A stretch of 64,000 nucleotides of DNA, from contig JBAQYF010000015.1 in assembly GCA_049299895.1 (NCBI GenBank), positions 5,719 to 69,718 on the forward strand. The letters are read 5' to 3'. Both the position numbers and the translations under genes were made by a program. A model generated the notes under the pieces. It was not told the DNA's origin. It made no database searches and worked only from the letters and a program-made list of their open reading frames with translations. The number at the start of each line of letters is the position of its first letter. Positions within the stretch are counted from its first letter, which is position 1. Shown here one piece after another: positions 44,201 through 52,256 of the stretch. The stretch comes from CAIYYO01 sp049299895. GTDB lineage: Archaea; Altiarchaeota; Altiarchaeia; IMC4; QMZM01.

Positions 44201-44406
44201 CATAGTAGAAAAGGCGAACAGCTGTTAGAAAGGAGCATCCAGTAAAACAAGGATTGAAACCACGATGCGGAAAAAATGGCAGATGATTTTATCGAAGTTA
44301 GAAAGGAGCATCCAGTAAAACAAGGATTGAAACCCTCCGGTGGATAGCTCGATCTTGCTTACCATCGTGGTTAGAAAGGAGCATCCAGTAAAACAAGGAT
44401 TGAAAC
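41219..44406 (+). CRISPR. CRISPR array, 44 repeats of 37 bp, 43 spacers
   Basis: The repeat begins GTTAGAAAGG and ends GGATTGAAAC, 37 bp in all, with the ATTGAAAC 3' tag typical of type I-B crRNAs. Counting repeat starts gives 44 copies from 41219 to 44370, with periods of 72-75, so spacers are 35-38 bases. No variation was noticed in any copy, including the last one, which is unusual because the leader-distal repeat is often degenerate. Frames through the array repeatedly encode NPCFTGCSFLT-like peptides on the minus strand; these are artefacts of the repeat. No spacer was seen to match the rest of the window, but this was only an eye check. Confidence 0.98.
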
Positions 44407-44523
44407 TTATAGAGGTTTGCAAGACGAATTTTTCAAATGATCTGGTAAGACCAGAATACCCTATCTCTTTCAAAAGGTTTCTTAGCGATAGCATCATTAA
44501 TCATAGTGACACCTTCCGTAACC

Positions 44524-44708
44524 CAATATTTTAAATTACAAATTCAGTAATTATATGCAACAGTTGCACTTTCCATAATTTACTAGGGAAATATTCGACC
44601 GGTACACCCGGCTGTTACTCGAGGATGGGTTATAAGACCTCTTACATCCCAAAAGTAAAGCCCGGTAAAAAAGAAGAAGAGTTCATTTCTGGAGGGATAA
44701 ATGTTTGA
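44524..44708 (+). pseudogene. Remnant of an AbiEi antitoxin gene and its promoter
   Basis: Bases 44524-44583 resemble the AbiE promoter at about 37605-37665 (caatattttaaattac, then gtaattatat), but the main palindrome is lost. After about 60 bases without match, the frame MGYKTSYIPKVKPGKKEEEF, then ISGGINV and a stop (44706-44708), is nearly the same as the end of the intact antitoxin. About 90% of the antitoxin gene is deleted, while the 8-base overlap with the toxin start is kept. The 117 bases from the last repeat to 44524 show nothing recognisable. Confidence 0.8.
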
Positions 44709-45531
44709 TACCAAGCATATAGAGGATGCTGTCCGCAGGACGGGGTATTCTCTGCTTCAGGTTGAGTCTCTCATGAACCTGATGGATGCTGCCCGCGGCC
44801 TTAGCACGGAGGATTTCATATTAACGGGTGGGACTGCGATTCAGCAGGCTGTGAAGGCACCTTATCGGAGGATCTCGCTGAACCTTGACTACGACCTTGG
44901 AACGGGGATGCCTGTGGAGGCGATTGATTCATTAATGGAGTTGCATGGCTTCAGAGGAGGCGAGTATGACAGATTCTCAGGGACGCGGACGTATTACCGT
45001 ATCTCCTCGGAGGAGTATAATTCCGGGACCAGGCTGTCCGGAGAGGAACTAAATGATCACCGGGTAAGGATACGGATAAACGTAAAAAGGATCACAAGGA
45101 ACTATGTATACTGCGATTTTAATGCGCTGCCCGGGGTGCCCGATACGTATCCATTCAGCCAGAAGATTCTCGGGATAGAGAGGCTGCTTGCAAGCAAGAT
45201 TGTCCTGTCCGCAAAGTCTGAGAAGGCCGCGGTCGGAGGGGTAAGGCATAAGGATTTGTTTGACGTCGTGGCCCAGGTAAACTTTCCCCGGAGAAAGCTT
45301 AGGTATAGGGTAGTAGCTGAGGAGATCAAAAGGGACCTGCGCATACGAGGAAGCAGCCGTCCGGCAGAGGAGGTTATTCAGTCCTGCAGGTCCAACCTGG
45401 CAGGACTCCTGGACAGCAACGCTACCGGATTTTATTCCTCATACAATGTTTCTGAGAGGGTATCACAAAACATGGAAAAAATAATCGAAAAGACAAAGGA
45501 GGCGCTTGAGAGGATAAACTGCAGGGGTTGA
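44701..45531 (+). CDS. Orphan AbiEii-like nucleotidyltransferase, catalytic Asp replaced
   Basis: A 276-residue full-length paralogue of the toxin at 38381 (SLLQVESLMNLMDAARGL, FILTGGTAIQQAVKAPYRRI, ERLLASKIVLSAKSE, RHKDLFDVVAQVNFPRRKL). The catalytic stretch reads I-S-L-N-L-D-Y-D: the first Asp of the D-x-D pair, present in both other AbiEii proteins of this window, is Asn (codon AAC at 44881-44883). The Lys before G-G-T-A is Thr. With the antitoxin gone, these changes suggest that the toxin has been disarmed but the frame retained. It could now be harmless, or act as a decoy or partner. Confidence 0.85.
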   Translation: MFDTKHIEDAVRRTGYSLLQVESLMNLMDAARGLSTEDFILTGGTAIQQAVKAPYRRISLNLDYDLGTGMPVEAIDSLMELHGFRGGEYDRFSGTRTYYRISSEEYNSGTRLSGEELNDHRVRIRINVKRITRNYVYCDFNALPGVPDTYPFSQKILGIERLLASKIVLSAKSEKAAVGGVRHKDLFDVVAQVNFPRRKLRYRVVAEEIKRDLRIRGSSRPAEEVIQSCRSNLAGLLDSNATGFYSSYNVSERVSQNMEKIIEKTKEALERINCRG

Positions 45532-45621
45532 TATTTTTACTAAGATAATCCCGGAAATCTTCATTATCCTGATAAATTTATCAACCCTTAAAATCCGGAC
45601 AACAGCCGCAGAGGGGCCCTC

Positions 45622-45718
45622 GTTAGAAACTGACTAAAGTAGGATTGGAAATGCCTTGGATCCCAGTACAGACTTTCGGTCTTGTCAATGTTAGAAACAG
45701 ACTATAATAGGATTGGAA
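45622..45718 (+). CRISPR. Two-copy relic of a divergent CRISPR-like repeat
   Basis: Two 29-base units, 45622-45650 and 45690-45718, both beginning GTTAGAAAC and ending TAGGATTGGAA, differ at only 3 positions and enclose a 39-base unique segment. Start and end resemble the main repeat (GTTAGAAA, GGATTGAAA) while the middle is unrelated and shorter. This fits a remnant or orphan mini-array of another repeat type. It lies between the orphan toxin and the fic gene with no cas gene of its own. Confidence 0.55.
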
Positions 45719-45735
45719 TATTCTTACGGAATTTC

Positions 45736-46698
45736 TTATTTCAGATACTTCAAATATACCCCGAAGAAATCCTCATACGTTCTCTTGTATTTCTCCAGAA
45801 AGAAACGTTCCAGATTCGTCTTATAGCCCCGGTCATTGTCTGCCAGGCATTTTAGGTAGGAGGTCCTCCAACTCTTTCTTATTATTATCGGGGGATATCC
45901 GTTTTCCAGGAGCATGACGTTTGTGAGGAATCTCCCCACTCGTCCGTTCCCGTCTTCGAATGGATGTATGGCAAGAAAGCGGCCGTGAAAGTGGGCCGAC
46001 AATTTCAGGGGATGCATTCTCTTAGTGGAATCTTCATACCAGTCAATCAGTTTGCGCATCTCGTCAGGGACTTTTTCCGGGGGCGTGAGCTCCAGGTCTC
46101 TTCCAAGGAGATAATTTGGAAGGATCTTGTATCCCCTGCGCTCATCTATATCTTCCATGAATAGAGAATGCATCCTGATGATGTCTTTTTCCCGGACCCG
46201 GAATCGTCCGTCCAGGATCATGTCCATGACTTTTCTTGAGTTCCTTGTTTCGTATATCTCGCGCAGGTCTTTTCCGTCCGCCGCTTTCTTCTCGAAGAGG
46301 ACCATGGATACATCCTTCAGGGTAAGGGAGTTCCCTTCAAGGGCGTTTGAATCATAAGTATAGTTTGCGACAAACCGATCGAATACGTCCGTCCTCTGCG
46401 CGGGCGAAAGTTTTTCCAGAAGCCGCAGATAACCCGTCCTCATGGCTTCTACCTTTGATACTTGCTGCTTTGTGTATATGGGATCGGTCCCGTACATTGA
46501 CAGAATGCGATCGAGATGTAGGCGGGCCTCTGCGTTCTCGAAGTAATCCGAGTATTTGCCGTAGAGGTTGTCTGCTGTAATTCCGTCTTCTTTCACCAGC
46601 TTCTGGATCGAGCGAACAGAGCCGTCCCTTAGCCGGACCGACTTGGAAAGATATCGATAAGTGCGACCTTCTACCAGACGGGTGCGGATATAGACCAT
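45736..46698 (-). CDS. Fic-family protein
   Basis: A 320-residue Fic (AMP-transferase fold) protein. The active-site motif HPFEDGNGRVGRFL is complete with its catalytic His, preceded by PLKLSAHFHGRFLAI. An inhibitory-helix motif S-x-x-x-E-G-N (SNALEGNSLT, near residue 117) upstream marks a class II Fic enzyme held inactive by its own N-terminus. Fic proteins usually transfer AMP to a protein hydroxyl; the target is unknown. A strong palindrome lies just upstream of the start. Confidence 0.93.
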   Translation of the reverse strand: MVYIRTRLVEGRTYRYLSKSVRLRDGSVRSIQKLVKEDGITADNLYGKYSDYFENAEARLHLDRILSMYGTDPIYTKQQVSKVEAMRTGYLRLLEKLSPAQRTDVFDRFVANYTYDSNALEGNSLTLKDVSMVLFEKKAADGKDLREIYETRNSRKVMDMILDGRFRVREKDIIRMHSLFMEDIDERRGYKILPNYLLGRDLELTPPEKVPDEMRKLIDWYEDSTKRMHPLKLSAHFHGRFLAIHPFEDGNGRVGRFLTNVMLLENGYPPIIIRKSWRTSYLKCLADNDRGYKTNLERFFLEKYKRTYEDFFGVYLKYLK

Positions 46699-46707
46699 AA
46701 GTATTTA

Positions 46708-46751
46708 TTACCACTACATTAATAAATATAGAATAAATAATGTAGTGGTAA
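46708..46751. promoter_or_regulatory. Large palindrome in the fic promoter
   Basis: Perfect 14-base arms, TTACCACTACATTA at 46708-46721 and TAATGTAGTGGTAA at 46738-46751, with a 16-base AT-rich centre, end 9 bases before the fic start codon at 46698 (gene on the minus strand). The arms are too far apart for a simple hairpin terminator and look like a two-site operator overlapping the promoter. The binder could be a regulator elsewhere or the Fic protein itself. Confidence 0.6.
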
Positions 46752-46874
46752 GAATCCGCGGTCTTGGAAAGGGGTCAATTAAACAATTGGCATGATTCGA
46801 AATATAGCAGTCCCTAATCCGAAACAGTTTCTGGCCTAAAGGAGGATTTATAGGCGTATTAATTAAATTGTATC

Positions 46875-48518
46875 ATGGAATACAAAAAGAAGTTCTATGT
46901 TACCGCGGCCCTCTGTTTTTTGTTGCTTGCCGCCTGTACGTTCTTATATACGCAACCCAGGATGTGTCCTGTATCTCCCAGGGAGAAAGTGATCGCGATC
47001 GGAGCGCTGCTTCCTCTTACAGGCGGCCTTGCGCTTGACGGCGCATCGCAGAAGGCCGCCCTCGAGATCGGAGTACATGAGGTAAACGGTTATTTTAAAG
47101 AGAACGGGGCAAACGCGCGCGTCACGCTCTCTGTGGAAGACACCGGATCGGATGCTAAAACTGCCCTTGAAAAGATAGTATCCCTTGACAAGCAGGGGAT
47201 AAAGACGGTCCTGGGTCCTTATTCAAGCGCGGAACTGGCGGAGGTAAAGCCTTACGCCGACGAGAACGGGATGGTTGTGATAAGCATCGCTACGGCCACC
47301 TCTCTTGCGTTGCCTGGTGACAACGTCCTTAGGATAGTCCCGGATGACAGGATGCAGGCTAAAGCAGTGACTGCGCTAATGGCCCTTGAAGACATTAAGG
47401 TCATCGCGCCTTTTTACAGGGACGATCAATGGGGCAGGGACATGTACAAGGCCGCAAGAGAAGAGTTTGTCGCACTAAACCGTACGGTCCTTGAGCCGGT
47501 AAAATTCGATCCAAATGCCCCTGATTACGGGGCGCAGGTTAAAGAGCTTGACTTGAGGGTCTCGGATGCGCTGAAAGCAAACAAAGGCAGAGTTGCTGTA
47601 TACATGATGGCCTTCGATCCCATGCCGATAGTCCTGGAAGCGGACAAGTATCCTTCTCTATCGGGCGTCAAATGGTACGGGAATGACATAACCGCGCTCA
47701 ATTCCGAACTGATTAATGACGCCAGAGCATCTGCGTTTGCGATGAAGACGGACCTTGGCAGCCCGATAATTAGTGCGAAAGGCCTGACTGAAAAAAGCAG
47801 CGTTACACGGGGCATAGAGGAAAAGACGGGAAGGACCCCGAATACATACGCTCTGGCATTGTACGATGCTTTGTGGATAGCGGCCCTTGCCCTGCAGTCT
47901 ATACCCGAAGGCAGCAGACCTGAAGAGGTCATGGAAGCTGCAACACACATTGCGGATCGCTATTCAGGAGAAACCGGGCTCACTATCCTGGATAAGAACG
48001 GAGACAGGGCAATTGGAGACTACGACTTCTGGGCGATAACGGACAAGAATCATACGATGACGTGGACCAACATAGCAAGGTACCGGGGAGGGGCGGGGGG
48101 AACGGTAACATACCTTGACGATGACACCGGGGGCACCGCGCGCGACGAATACATGTTCACGAAAGACATAAATAACTGCTCGTCCGGCAAGTTTTTTGAC
48201 AACGTATCCATATGCGAAATATTCAACCCTAACACCCTGAAAGAACACGTAGACGTCGATTATAGCATAGCTTACGTCGTATTAAATCCGGGGCAGAAGA
48301 CATCAGCTCACATGATGAAAAACCCGGAAGTAGACTACGTCCTGGAAGGATCAGGAGTGATGTACATAAACGATAAGCCCGTCGGGATGATGGAAGGCCT
48401 GCTCATACACATACCGGCAGGCGCAAAACAGGAGGCAGTGAACAATGGTACTGAGGACCTGAAGTACTTTGCGGTAAACCAGCCTGCGTGGAGAGAAGAA
48501 AATCAGGCGATGATGTGA
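46875..48518 (+). CDS. Lipoprotein: LivJ-like ligand-binding domain fused to a cupin
   Basis: A 547-residue protein. The N-terminal signal AALCFLLLAAC has a lipobox (L-A-A-C), so it should be membrane-anchored outside the cell. Residues about 40-420 are a type I periplasmic-binding fold of the branched-chain amino-acid kind (VIAIGALLPLTGGLALDGAS, TVLGPYSSAELAEVKPYADE, YRDDQWGRDMYKAAREEF). Residues about 445-540 are a cupin (YVVLNPGQKTSAHMMKNPEV, LLIHIPAGAKQEAVNNGTED). The fusion is unusual. No permease or ATPase gene of an ABC transporter is nearby, so it may be a sensor rather than a transporter part. Confidence 0.85.
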   Translation: MEYKKKFYVTAALCFLLLAACTFLYTQPRMCPVSPREKVIAIGALLPLTGGLALDGASQKAALEIGVHEVNGYFKENGANARVTLSVEDTGSDAKTALEKIVSLDKQGIKTVLGPYSSAELAEVKPYADENGMVVISIATATSLALPGDNVLRIVPDDRMQAKAVTALMALEDIKVIAPFYRDDQWGRDMYKAAREEFVALNRTVLEPVKFDPNAPDYGAQVKELDLRVSDALKANKGRVAVYMMAFDPMPIVLEADKYPSLSGVKWYGNDITALNSELINDARASAFAMKTDLGSPIISAKGLTEKSSVTRGIEEKTGRTPNTYALALYDALWIAALALQSIPEGSRPEEVMEAATHIADRYSGETGLTILDKNGDRAIGDYDFWAITDKNHTMTWTNIARYRGGAGGTVTYLDDDTGGTARDEYMFTKDINNCSSGKFFDNVSICEIFNPNTLKEHVDVDYSIAYVVLNPGQKTSAHMMKNPEVDYVLEGSGVMYINDKPVGMMEGLLIHIPAGAKQEAVNNGTEDLKYFAVNQPAWREENQAMM

Positions 48519-48520
48519 CT

Positions 48521-48540
48521 CCTTTTTCTTTTTTATTTAT
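48521..48540 (+). terminator. T-rich terminator after the binding-protein/cupin gene
   Basis: T-tract (ctttttcttttttattta) starts 3 bases after the stop at 48518. Bases 48541-48654 between it and the next gene show no further signal apart from a short AT palindrome (gcatatcgatatgc). Confidence 0.5.
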
Positions 48541-48654
48541 CCCCGCATGTGCCTGAGGCATACGGCTTGCATACACTTAGCATTCATATCCGCATATCGA
48601 TATGCTGCAAGACATGTTTTGCGCTCGGGAGACGCGATAAGGGGAACGTTTCTC

Positions 48655-49572
48655 TTATTGATTTTTCCCCTCGTATTTCTTCGCAAACTTGCTCACAGAA
48701 TCCTTGAGCCCGAGGCCGAATGCTATGGCGATAGCAAGGGATATGCCTGTAGCCAGTATTAGGAAGGAATATTTCAGGATGGACGTATCGTATACCCCAA
48801 AATGTGGGAGCGCTATCACCGTGCCGAGGAAGACTATCACGGTTTCTGCGAATAATGCAATGGTCTCTGAAAAACCCAGTTGTTTCTGTTTTATCCTGTC
48901 ACCGGTGTAATCCGCTATCAAAAGCGCGACCAGCAGGATAAATCCTCCGAGCATTGCCTGGGGTATGTACGCCATTATACCGGTCATGTAGTCCGTCAGG
49001 ACCGGCAGATTCTCGAATAGCTCCACGCCCTGCGCAACGAATATCAGCACGACGTACCACTTGACTATGCCGGTCAGTAGTCCAGTGATTGGAATATCGC
49101 CTAATGCGTCTACAACGCCGTATTTGACCAGTTTGTCCTCCCATCCGAAGTCCATGGAAACGTCTCGTACGAATTTTGAGATGAATCCTCCGACTATCAA
49201 ACCGAGTATTACAAGAACGATAAAACAGAGCAACTGGTTCATGAATGGATATATCTCGTTGGTGATCAGCGATATATCGCTTAATGTCAAGATGCCCACG
49301 ACGACGAACCACTTTGTATAGATAACGAGAAAATTTATCGTATCGGCCCATAGCTTGGATCTCATGGCGCCGTATTTTATCACGATGTCTTCCAGTCTTT
49401 CCATTTTTAGGACCCTGTGGAGGATCTTTGAAGTGACCCAGCCAACGACGTATGCGAACGCGAACAATATCGCAAATACTATTGCAGTGCCGGCATAATC
49501 GGCTATCTTGTCTACTTGGGTGTTTAATGACTCCATTACTTTGGTCCGGATCCGTTCAATTAATAATTCCAT
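48655..49572 (-). CDS. MscS-related membrane protein (conserved TM-helix type)
   Basis: A 305-residue protein with about seven transmembrane helices. It carries repeated TM-helix motifs found in mechanosensitive-channel relatives: AIVFAILFAFAYVVGWVTSK with a following ILHRVL, VILGLIVGGFISKFVRDVSM, GGFILLVALLIADYTGDRI and AIAIAFGLGLKDSVSKFAKK. It lacks the large C-terminal cytoplasmic domain of MscS. A role in osmotic release is plausible given the trehalose (compatible solute) operon beside it. It starts 12 bases after the treT stop, on the same strand. Confidence 0.8.
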   Translation of the reverse strand: MELLIERIRTKVMESLNTQVDKIADYAGTAIVFAILFAFAYVVGWVTSKILHRVLKMERLEDIVIKYGAMRSKLWADTINFLVIYTKWFVVVGILTLSDISLITNEIYPFMNQLLCFIVLVILGLIVGGFISKFVRDVSMDFGWEDKLVKYGVVDALGDIPITGLLTGIVKWYVVLIFVAQGVELFENLPVLTDYMTGIMAYIPQAMLGGFILLVALLIADYTGDRIKQKQLGFSETIALFAETVIVFLGTVIALPHFGVYDTSILKYSFLILATGISLAIAIAFGLGLKDSVSKFAKKYEGKNQ

Positions 49573-49584
49573 TTTTCTTCAAAA

Positions 49585-50820
49585 CTATGCATCTATTATC
49601 GACTCTCCCAACCCGTCTGATGCAATTATTAAAAGGAGATAATCCTTTAAATTACGGGTCAGCAGGAATTTACGTTTGACGTATTCATGGCCGCATATGC
49701 CCAGCCGTTCGCCTATATCGGGGTGTCTGAGAAGGTACCTTATTTGATACGCCAGTCCTTCGACCGAATAAACAAGGAGACCGGTGCGATTATGTTTCAC
49801 CTGCAGGGGTATTCCCCCGACGGCTCCGGCTATCACCGGCTTATTCTTCCACAAGGCTTCCGTTACGGTCAGGCCGAATCCCTCTTTCAGTGACTTCTGT
49901 ACGACTATCGCAGAAGCCCTCTGTAAAGCGTTAATCTCGATGTCGCTGAACGGCGGCATGTCCAGGATGTGTATGTCCTCGTCGGATCCTGCTCTTTGCC
50001 TGACTTCTTCCAGGATCTTTGCAGCCTCCGGATCGTCCGATGCGCCCCCGCCTGCAAGGACAAGCTGGCAGTCTGCATATTCTTTTGCCAGTTCATACCC
50101 TCCGATTACGCCTATCGGGTCCTTGAGCGCATCGAAACGGGATATCTGGGTTATTATCGGTTTATCTTTTGATATGCCGTATTTCTCGAGCACTTTGTCT
50201 ATTGTTTCCCGGGTTAGTTCCTTGTTCTTGTCGCTCAAGGGGTCTATTGAAGGGGATATTATGAACTGGGGAATGGGCAGATGTCTTGCGAATTTTGATG
50301 AGGAGAATATCGAGGCATCATATCTTCTTATATATGTTTCCAGGTAATCCCAGACCAGGGGATCGGGCGACGAAACGTCTATGTGGCATCGCCATATCCA
50401 TTTGGCCTTTGTCTTTTCTTTCATTTCTATAAGCGCCGCAGGCTGGGGGTCGTGTATCACGACGACGTCTTCGTCAAAGCGCATATCGGCGGAGTTCCTC
50501 CGGTTATATTCAAGAAAAGTATCCAGCATCTTTTGATCGATCTCTTCCTCTTTTCCGTGCAGGGCGTTATGGAATGCTTTTGTCACTGAAAAGAATTTGT
50601 CATCGCCCTTGATGACATCCCATTTGGCGCTGACCCCTGCCTGGTTGATCAACGGAACCAGTTTTATGAGTATCTCTGCGACCCCTCCTCCGACAGCCGT
50701 GGAGTTGACCATCTTGATGGTTTTATGCGACGCGTTCTCCGCCAGCATCCGGAGTTCTTCGATGACTCCAGAGCCTACTATTGGTTCATAATCGTCAAGC
50801 TTTGATGCTGCCATCTTCAT
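49585..50820 (-). CDS. treT: Trehalose glycosyltransferring synthase (TreT-type)
   Basis: A 411-residue GT4 glycosyltransferase that makes trehalose from an NDP-glucose and glucose. Family features are MVNSTAVGGGVAEILIKLVP at the acceptor side, VIHDPQPAALIEM, WRCHIDVSSPDP, SRFDALKDPIGVIGGYELAK and the donor-binding KEGFGLTVTEALWKNKPVI (E-x7-E). It is the last of four same-strand genes with overlapping ends, the others being the DUF5752, otsB and otsA genes. It overlaps the DUF5752 gene by 26 bases. Confidence 0.92.
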   Translation of the reverse strand: MKMAASKLDDYEPIVGSGVIEELRMLAENASHKTIKMVNSTAVGGGVAEILIKLVPLINQAGVSAKWDVIKGDDKFFSVTKAFHNALHGKEEEIDQKMLDTFLEYNRRNSADMRFDEDVVVIHDPQPAALIEMKEKTKAKWIWRCHIDVSSPDPLVWDYLETYIRRYDASIFSSSKFARHLPIPQFIISPSIDPLSDKNKELTRETIDKVLEKYGISKDKPIITQISRFDALKDPIGVIGGYELAKEYADCQLVLAGGGASDDPEAAKILEEVRQRAGSDEDIHILDMPPFSDIEINALQRASAIVVQKSLKEGFGLTVTEALWKNKPVIAGAVGGIPLQVKHNRTGLLVYSVEGLAYQIRYLLRHPDIGERLGICGHEYVKRKFLLTRNLKDYLLLIIASDGLGESIIDA

Positions 50821-51457
50821 TTATCAGTCTGATGATATTCTTTCTTGATTCATCCAGAGTGCATGCGTAGAAATCCAGTTCGTCTATTCTATTTGCGAGG
50901 TCCGGTCTTCCGAGGGCATTTTCTATCCAACTGGAGTAGTCGTTTTTATTTTTCCCAAGCCGAAAACGGGCTTCGAAGATATGATGATACAATGAATTGA
51001 TGCTTGCTTTCTCCAGTTTGAGGATGAATTCTTCCAGCGTTCCGGCTATGTATTTTGTAGGCATCACTATATTGAGCGGCTTGCAGAAATAGAATTCAGT
51101 TCCCCTGGGAACGTCCCTTACCCTGCATCCATGGCTCATCCAGCCGTCTATGCAGGCCGTCAGGGCAGTCCTAACTGCTTCCATGTCTTTCATTCCGTGC
51201 ATGTCTATCGATGCGAGCTTTTCTCCAAGCTGCGGCTCACGCAGCGTGTCTATCGCCCACTGCGCGTAATCCGATGAATATTTCTCGCCCGTCAGCGGAC
51301 TTTCGCGAAAGTACCTGTGCGTGTGATAAAACAGGGAGGATTCTTCGACGACCAGGATGGCCTCAAGGAGTTCCTTTACGTTCCTTGCGACATGGTCCGT
51401 TGCCCGGATCAATTCCAGCGACGTATGGAATACGAACGCGCGTTCACTGGTTTGCAT
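50795..51457 (-). CDS. DUF5752-family protein
   Basis: A 220-residue protein made of two similar halves of about 95 residues, each with a (H/L)Y-H-x-x-E/R-type segment (SSLFYHTHRYFRE near 42 and NSLYHHIFEARFRLGKNKND near 155), then Y-S-x-W and a short A-L-x-x-P. This matches DUF5752, proteins often found in trehalose operons of archaea and bacteria; their role is not established. Overlaps otsB by 14 bases and treT by 26, so it is surely translated with them. Confidence 0.8.
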   Translation of the reverse strand: MQTSERAFVFHTSLELIRATDHVARNVKELLEAILVVEESSLFYHTHRYFRESPLTGEKYSSDYAQWAIDTLREPQLGEKLASIDMHGMKDMEAVRTALTACIDGWMSHGCRVRDVPRGTEFYFCKPLNIVMPTKYIAGTLEEFILKLEKASINSLYHHIFEARFRLGKNKNDYSSWIENALGRPDLANRIDELDFYACTLDESRKNIIRLINEDGSIKA

Positions 51458-52247
51458 TTTTTGTTTTAAGCCCCTTTAGCAGCCCGAGGAACCGGACCAC
51501 TTCGTTCACGTCCTTCAGGTAGTATCCGGCATGAGACTTTTTCGGGCGCTCTGAGACAAGCACTGATATGCCGTTTTTTCCGACCGCCTGGAACGCATCC
51601 TCGTCGGTCCGGTCGTCGCCGACGTATATTGCTAATGCATCTCCTCCGGCGCGTTCCTCTAAAAGCTTCAGGACCATCTTTCCCTTGTTCCAGTTGATGT
51701 CCGGCAGGACTTCGAGCGTCTTCTTGTTTTTTGCAGTCCGTATCTTCCCTGAAGAAAGGTATGGGCCGACAACACGACTGAATATCTTCCTTATTTCTGG
51801 AATGTCCTTTTCGTCCGCCATGCGGTAATGCAACGCCTCGCTTATCTCCTTGTTCTCGACGAACACGCCTTTGAATTCTTTCGTCTCGAACAAAAGCTTT
51901 TCGTGTATCTCTTTGATGGCGTCCCTGCATTTGAGCGCCTCCGGATTCACATACTTCAAATCAGGGCATTCGGCCTCCATGCCGTGATTCCCGACAAAGC
52001 AAATGCCGTCTAGGCCCACAAGTTTTTTTACGTCCTCTAAAGGCCTCCCGCTTATTATGCATAAACGGTATCCTGGCACTTTGCTGATCGCGCGCAGAAT
52101 GTCTCTTGTTTTGTCCTCCAGGACCGCAAGATCGGGTCTTTCGACTATTGGCGTCAGCGTCCCGTCGTAGTCCAGGAACAAAAATACACTGTACGCTTCT
52201 TTGATGCGGCATTCCACGTCCGGCCAAGCATCGAATAAGTGGTTCAC
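51444..52247 (-). CDS. otsB: Trehalose-6-phosphate phosphatase
   Basis: A 267-residue HAD phosphatase that removes phosphate from trehalose-6-phosphate. The catalytic motif I is FLFLDYDGTLTPI (Asp nucleophile and acid), motif II LCIISGRPLEDV, the cap follows, and the late motif is YVGDDRTDEDAF. Length matches OtsB. Second gene of the otsA-otsB-DUF5752-treT operon, 9 bases after otsA. Confidence 0.95.
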   Translation of the reverse strand: MNHLFDAWPDVECRIKEAYSVFLFLDYDGTLTPIVERPDLAVLEDKTRDILRAISKVPGYRLCIISGRPLEDVKKLVGLDGICFVGNHGMEAECPDLKYVNPEALKCRDAIKEIHEKLLFETKEFKGVFVENKEISEALHYRMADEKDIPEIRKIFSRVVGPYLSSGKIRTAKNKKTLEVLPDINWNKGKMVLKLLEERAGGDALAIYVGDDRTDEDAFQAVGKNGISVLVSERPKKSHAGYYLKDVNEVVRFLGLLKGLKTKNANQ

Positions 52248-52256
52248 TTCTTTTTA

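Noticed and set aside
41838..44534. Open frames through the CRISPR array with repeated NPCFTGCSFLT- or RKEHPVKQGLK-like peptides
   Set aside because: They are translations of the repeat itself.
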